From the NCBI RefSeq assembly GCF_902806685.2, contig NC_048560.1:970492-1034491 (forward strand): DNA of 64,000 nt, read 5' to 3'. The position numbers and the translations under genes were made by a program. Below the pieces are notes generated by a model. That model was not told where the DNA came from. It searched no databases and saw only the letters and a program-made list of their open reading frames with translations. The first letter of the stretch is position 1; each line of letters begins with the position of its first letter. The stretch comes from Maniola hyperantus. Taxonomy: Eukaryota; Arthropoda; Insecta; Lepidoptera; Nymphalidae. Shown here one piece after another: positions 62,601-64,000 of the stretch.

Positions 62601-62879
62601 TGTTATGTTTAAGTATTTAAATATCACTTGATTTAACGGTGAAGGAAAACATCGTGAGGAAACCTGCATGCCTGAGAGTTCTCAAATGTCACGTAATCAA
62701 GACAATGTGCGGAATGAGGGTACCGAACGGACGTGGGCCGACTTTTATGCTAAGCAACTGCCTAAGCTTGGCGATCGGGGGTGTTCGGCTATTAGGCGTC
62801 TATAGGTGGTGGTCTGTGCTGAAAACTCATAAAATTATGTTACGCGGCTAAAACATAACTCTATATAAACTCGAAAAAG

Positions 62880-63692
62880 AGCGAACTCTTAATTTTCAAA
62901 GCAGGTAAACACCAGCCAAAACATGTGCCTCCGCTATGCCTCAACGGCACTGAACTCAACGTTGTTGACACGTTTAGATACCTGGGACACATTGTGCCCC
63001 AGGCGTTGAACGGTAATGAGAACATAGAAAGGGAGCGCAGAGCGCTCACTGTGAGGTATAATATGCTGGCACGCAGATTCGCCCGATGTACTAAAGAAGT
63101 AAAAATTACCCTATTCAAAGCGTATTGTCAATCTTTCTACTCGAGCGGTCTGTGGGTCAGATACTCCAAAAAAGCGCTGAACTCACTGAGAGTACAATAC
63201 AATAATGCATTCAGAATGCTGCTGGGGCTGCCGAGGGGCTGTAGCGCTAGTGGAATGTTCACGGAGGCCAGGACTGATGGCTTTCATGCCATCATCTGTA
63301 AAAAGATGGCCTCCCTCCTACAGCGTCTTCGTAGCAGTTCCAACAGCATTCTGGGTGCAATTAAAGATAGGATAGGCTGTCCAATAATTAAGCACTGGGT
63401 GGCTGTGGCCACCGGGCGCCTAAAGCTGCCACGTTAGGCCACTTTATTTAAATCAATAAGCACTAACATTACTAACATAACATTAATTTATAATAATAAC
63501 TAGGGCCATTTTCGGCTGCCGCACCAACCCGTGCTTTCGTGATTCCTTTCGTCAAAGGTTGCCTGGAAGAGATCGCTTTAGCGATAAGGCCGCCTTTGCA
63601 TGCTACATCTATTAGAATAAGATCCTGTATTGTGTTTTTTCAATGTTTACTTTGTGTTGTGTGCAATAAAGTGTCAATAAATAAATAAAATA
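62880..63692 (+). mobile_element. LINE 3' fragment with reverse transcriptase C-terminus
   Basis: The frame 62925-63437 reads FRYLGHIVPQALNGNENIER, then YNMLARRFARCTKEVKITLF and FYSSGLWVRYSKKALNSLRV, a C-terminal RT region common in lepidopteran LINEs. A 3' UTR with AATAAATAAAATAAAAATA follows. The catalytic region is missing. Confidence 0.6.
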
Positions 63693-64000
63693 AAAATAAC
63701 ATAACTATAAGGAAATATTGTTACTAACACACTAACTCTAGTAAATATATAGTTGTAAATTTAAATATGGACTACTGGTCTGAAATAAAAGATTATTTAT
63801 TTATTTTATTTAAAAGTAATGTACATCGGCCTTTAGAATGCCATTACGGCTATGTAGAGCGTTGTCTCTGTCACTCATACCCACATGACGTTTTGTCGGT
63901 CTCAACGACAGAGACAAGCTCTACAAATCTGTTATCTCCTTCTAAAGGTTGATGTACATTACTTTCTGTCGCGTACTGTACCTACAGTATATTTTACTTT

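Overview
The window looks like nuclear DNA of a moth or butterfly. The main reasons are two ommochrome-binding-protein-like genes, an insect cuticular protein with a pro-resilin-like chitin-binding domain, small consensus GT-AG introns, and very dense repeats typical of lepidopteran genomes (Helitron-like elements ending in CTRR, tRNA-derived SINEs, RTE- and Jockey/CR1-type LINE tails, many palindromic MITEs). Sequence between exons is mostly transposon debris, so exons were found by reading splice sites, reading phase and protein motifs rather than by long open frames.

Layout. (1) About 1.6-26.2 kb, plus strand: a seven-exon cuticular protein gene with a TATA/initiator promoter, a non-coding first exon, a 201-residue product and a poly(A) signal. 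Its 15.9-kb intron 4 contains a complete intronless ommochrome-binding-protein-like gene on the opposite strand (9.6-10.5 kb) and an intact 1.8-kb element with P-superfamily hallmarks (11.45-13.24 kb). (2) 27.1-44.6 kb, minus strand: a 14-exon gene for a 665-residue predicted type II membrane protein of the DUF229 family (alkaline-phosphatase/sulfatase fold). All 13 splice junctions keep the reading frame, and a poly(A) signal follows the stop. Two of its exons are tandemly duplicated inside the gene. Two tRNA-Lys(TTT) genes in inverted orientation sit in its last intron, and a 583-codon LINE reverse transcriptase sits in intron 7. (3) 45.6-46.9 kb (possibly from about 48.8 kb), minus strand: a second ommochrome-binding-protein-like gene with one coding intron. 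(4) 49-64 kb: almost entirely repeats, with one orphan first coding exon of a type II membrane protein at 55.86 kb (plus strand) and a LINE fragment at 62.9-63.7 kb.

The cuticular protein would be secreted to the cuticle. The two ommochrome-binding-like proteins would be secreted beta-propeller proteins, probably of hemolymph or epidermis. The DUF229 protein would be anchored with its large domain in the lumen or outside the cell. Nothing in the sequence shows that they form one pathway; the grouping may be chance. I found no CRISPR array, operon or prokaryotic system. The most unusual features are the tandem exon copies in the DUF229 gene, the P-like element with its exact 8-bp target duplication, and transposons lying within 8 bp of functional 5' splice sites.
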